This document shows positions 5,557 to 6,232 of a stretch of DNA of 6,232 nucleotides, piece after piece. This DNA is from Aquabacterium sp. (GTDB lineage: Bacteria; Pseudomonadota; Gammaproteobacteria; Burkholderiales; Burkholderiaceae_C). The stretch spans positions 1 to 6,232 of the forward strand of contig JAURXG010000386.1 in NCBI GenBank assembly GCA_030654555.1. The letters run 5' to 3'. Under the pieces are notes generated by a model that ran no database searches, was not told the DNA's origin, and saw only the letters and a list, made by a program, of their open reading frames with translations. The position numbers and the translations under genes were made by a program. Within the stretch, counting starts at the first letter, position 1, and each line of letters starts with the position of its first letter.

Positions 5557-6216
5557 ATGACCCATCACCTGCTCTCGTCCCGGCGCACCTGGGTGCTGAC
5601 GATCACCCTGCTGGCCGCGCTGCTGGGTGGCTGCGCGCCGATCGCCACCTACAACGCGGCCTACATCACGCCACCGTCCACGCCCGAAGCGGCCAAGCTG
5701 CCGGGCAAGGTGCTGATCTACACCACCAAGGCCGACGACGACACCCCCTGGTCCGGCCGGCCGACCAGCTTCACCGGCAGCGCCACCACGCTGACGATCC
5801 CGCTGGGGCTGATCACCCGCGAGATCGCCGCCACCGTGTTCGGCGACAGCTTCCGCGATGGCGCCGTCAAGTCGAATGCGCTGCCGGGTGCGGCGGGCGG
5901 CTACCGCGTCATCGTGAGCCCCAAGGTCAGCGCCTTCAGCTATGAGTACAACCAGCTGAAGAACGCCGGCTTCGCGATCACGCCCACGGTGGTGCTGACA
6001 CTGGAGGTGGCCGTGCTCGACAGCGCCGGCAAGACCATCAACCAGCGCCGCTACGACTCGGGCACGGTCGAGATGCCCGCCTACTTCATGTCGGGCTCGC
6101 CGGGCGAGGAGATCGGCAAGGCCGCGCACAAGGCGGTGTTCGACCTGATGGTCGTCGCCGCACGCGACGTGCGCGAGTTGCTGCGCCTGCGTGGCGAAGG
6201 GCCGCTGTCGCTGTAG
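5557..6216 (+). CDS. Predicted lipoprotein of unrecognised family
   Basis: I do not recognise this 219-residue protein. Its N-terminus is a standard lipoprotein signal: SSRR charges, a hydrophobic core TWVLTITLLAALL, and the lipobox LGGC with Cys26 as the lipidated residue, followed by Ala, consistent with outer-membrane sorting. The mature part has no cysteine beyond Cys26, no further membrane helix and no enzyme motif I can name. Notable stretches are KVLIYTTKADDDTPWSGRP (51-69), SFTGSATTLTIPLGLITREIAATVFGDSF (71-99), and YRVIVSPKVSAFSYEYNQLKNAGFAITPTVVLTLEVAVLDSAGKTI (116-161). That pattern of a helix plus alternating beta strands recalls YajG- or TolB-N-like envelope lipoproteins that sit on the periplasmic face, but this is only a fold-level impression. 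A C-terminal helix (EEIGKAAHKAVFDLMVVAARDVRELLRLRG) ends the protein. Its partner is probably the PDZ lipoprotein encoded just upstream. Confidence 0.8.
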   Translation: MTHHLLSSRRTWVLTITLLAALLGGCAPIATYNAAYITPPSTPEAAKLPGKVLIYTTKADDDTPWSGRPTSFTGSATTLTIPLGLITREIAATVFGDSFRDGAVKSNALPGAAGGYRVIVSPKVSAFSYEYNQLKNAGFAITPTVVLTLEVAVLDSAGKTINQRRYDSGTVEMPAYFMSGSPGEEIGKAAHKAVFDLMVVAARDVRELLRLRGEGPLSL

Positions 6217-6232
6217 CCGCAGCGGCGGGGCC

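Noticed and set aside
4755..5558. Minus-strand ORF of 267 codons opposite the PDZ lipoprotein
   Set aside because: Arg/Gly/His-rich shadow without domains, opposite a frame with a lipobox and a PDZ domain.
5368..6129. Minus-strand ORF of 253 codons opposite the second lipoprotein
   Set aside because: Low-complexity product, no ribosome site or motif, opposite a frame with ribosome site and lipobox.
6201..6226. Seven-base inverted repeat (GCCGCTG / CAGCGGC) around the last stop codon as a terminator
   Set aside because: Short stem, 12-base loop and no T run; easily produced by chance in this GC-rich DNA, and the window ends six bases later.

Overview
This is a gene-dense, very GC-rich chromosomal window. 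Codon use, protein family signatures and gene styles fit a Betaproteobacterium of the order Burkholderiales (Leptothrix/Ideonella/Rubrivivax-type or a close relative). That placement is inferred from recalled family resemblance and base composition, not from a marker gene. I see no mobile element, CRISPR array, tRNA or rRNA.

Layout from left to right. (1) 1-1334, minus strand: a LysR-family regulator resembling E. coli YhaJ, followed by the 5' part of gluQ (glutamyl-queuosine tRNA(Asp) synthetase), which runs off the left edge. The two are joined by a TGATG stop/start overlap. (2) 1335-1429: a short divergent control region with three evenly spaced TTCA/TGAA half-sites, a good candidate LysR operator. 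(3) 1430-2131, plus: a pirin/YhhW-type bicupin with all four metal ligands, the likely target of the LysR regulator. (4) 2132-2220: a strong GC-rich hairpin just after the pirin gene, then a -10-like element. (5) 2221-2937, plus: a DUF599 inner-membrane protein. (6) 2938-4655, minus: trhO (tRNA U34 hydroxylase, rhodanese family) and a membrane-anchored alpha/beta hydrolase, again coupled by TGATG. The hydrolase and the DUF599 gene converge with no base between their stop codons. (7) 4656-4772: the divergent control region between trhO and the next unit. (8) 4773-6216, plus: a two-gene unit of predicted lipoproteins. The first is an uncommon-looking fusion of a PEGA-like surface domain and a PDZ domain. 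The second is an unrecognised lipoprotein.

Functional links. The LysR/pirin pair looks like a self-contained stress or electrophile-response module. gluQ and trhO both modify tRNA wobble position 34 but lie in separate transcription units about 3.6 kb apart. The two lipoproteins are probably co-transcribed and may act together in the cell envelope. Nothing here amounts to a clearly new system. The most interesting items are the half-site array, the lipoprotein-PDZ fusion with its partner, and a recurring near-leaderless start architecture.
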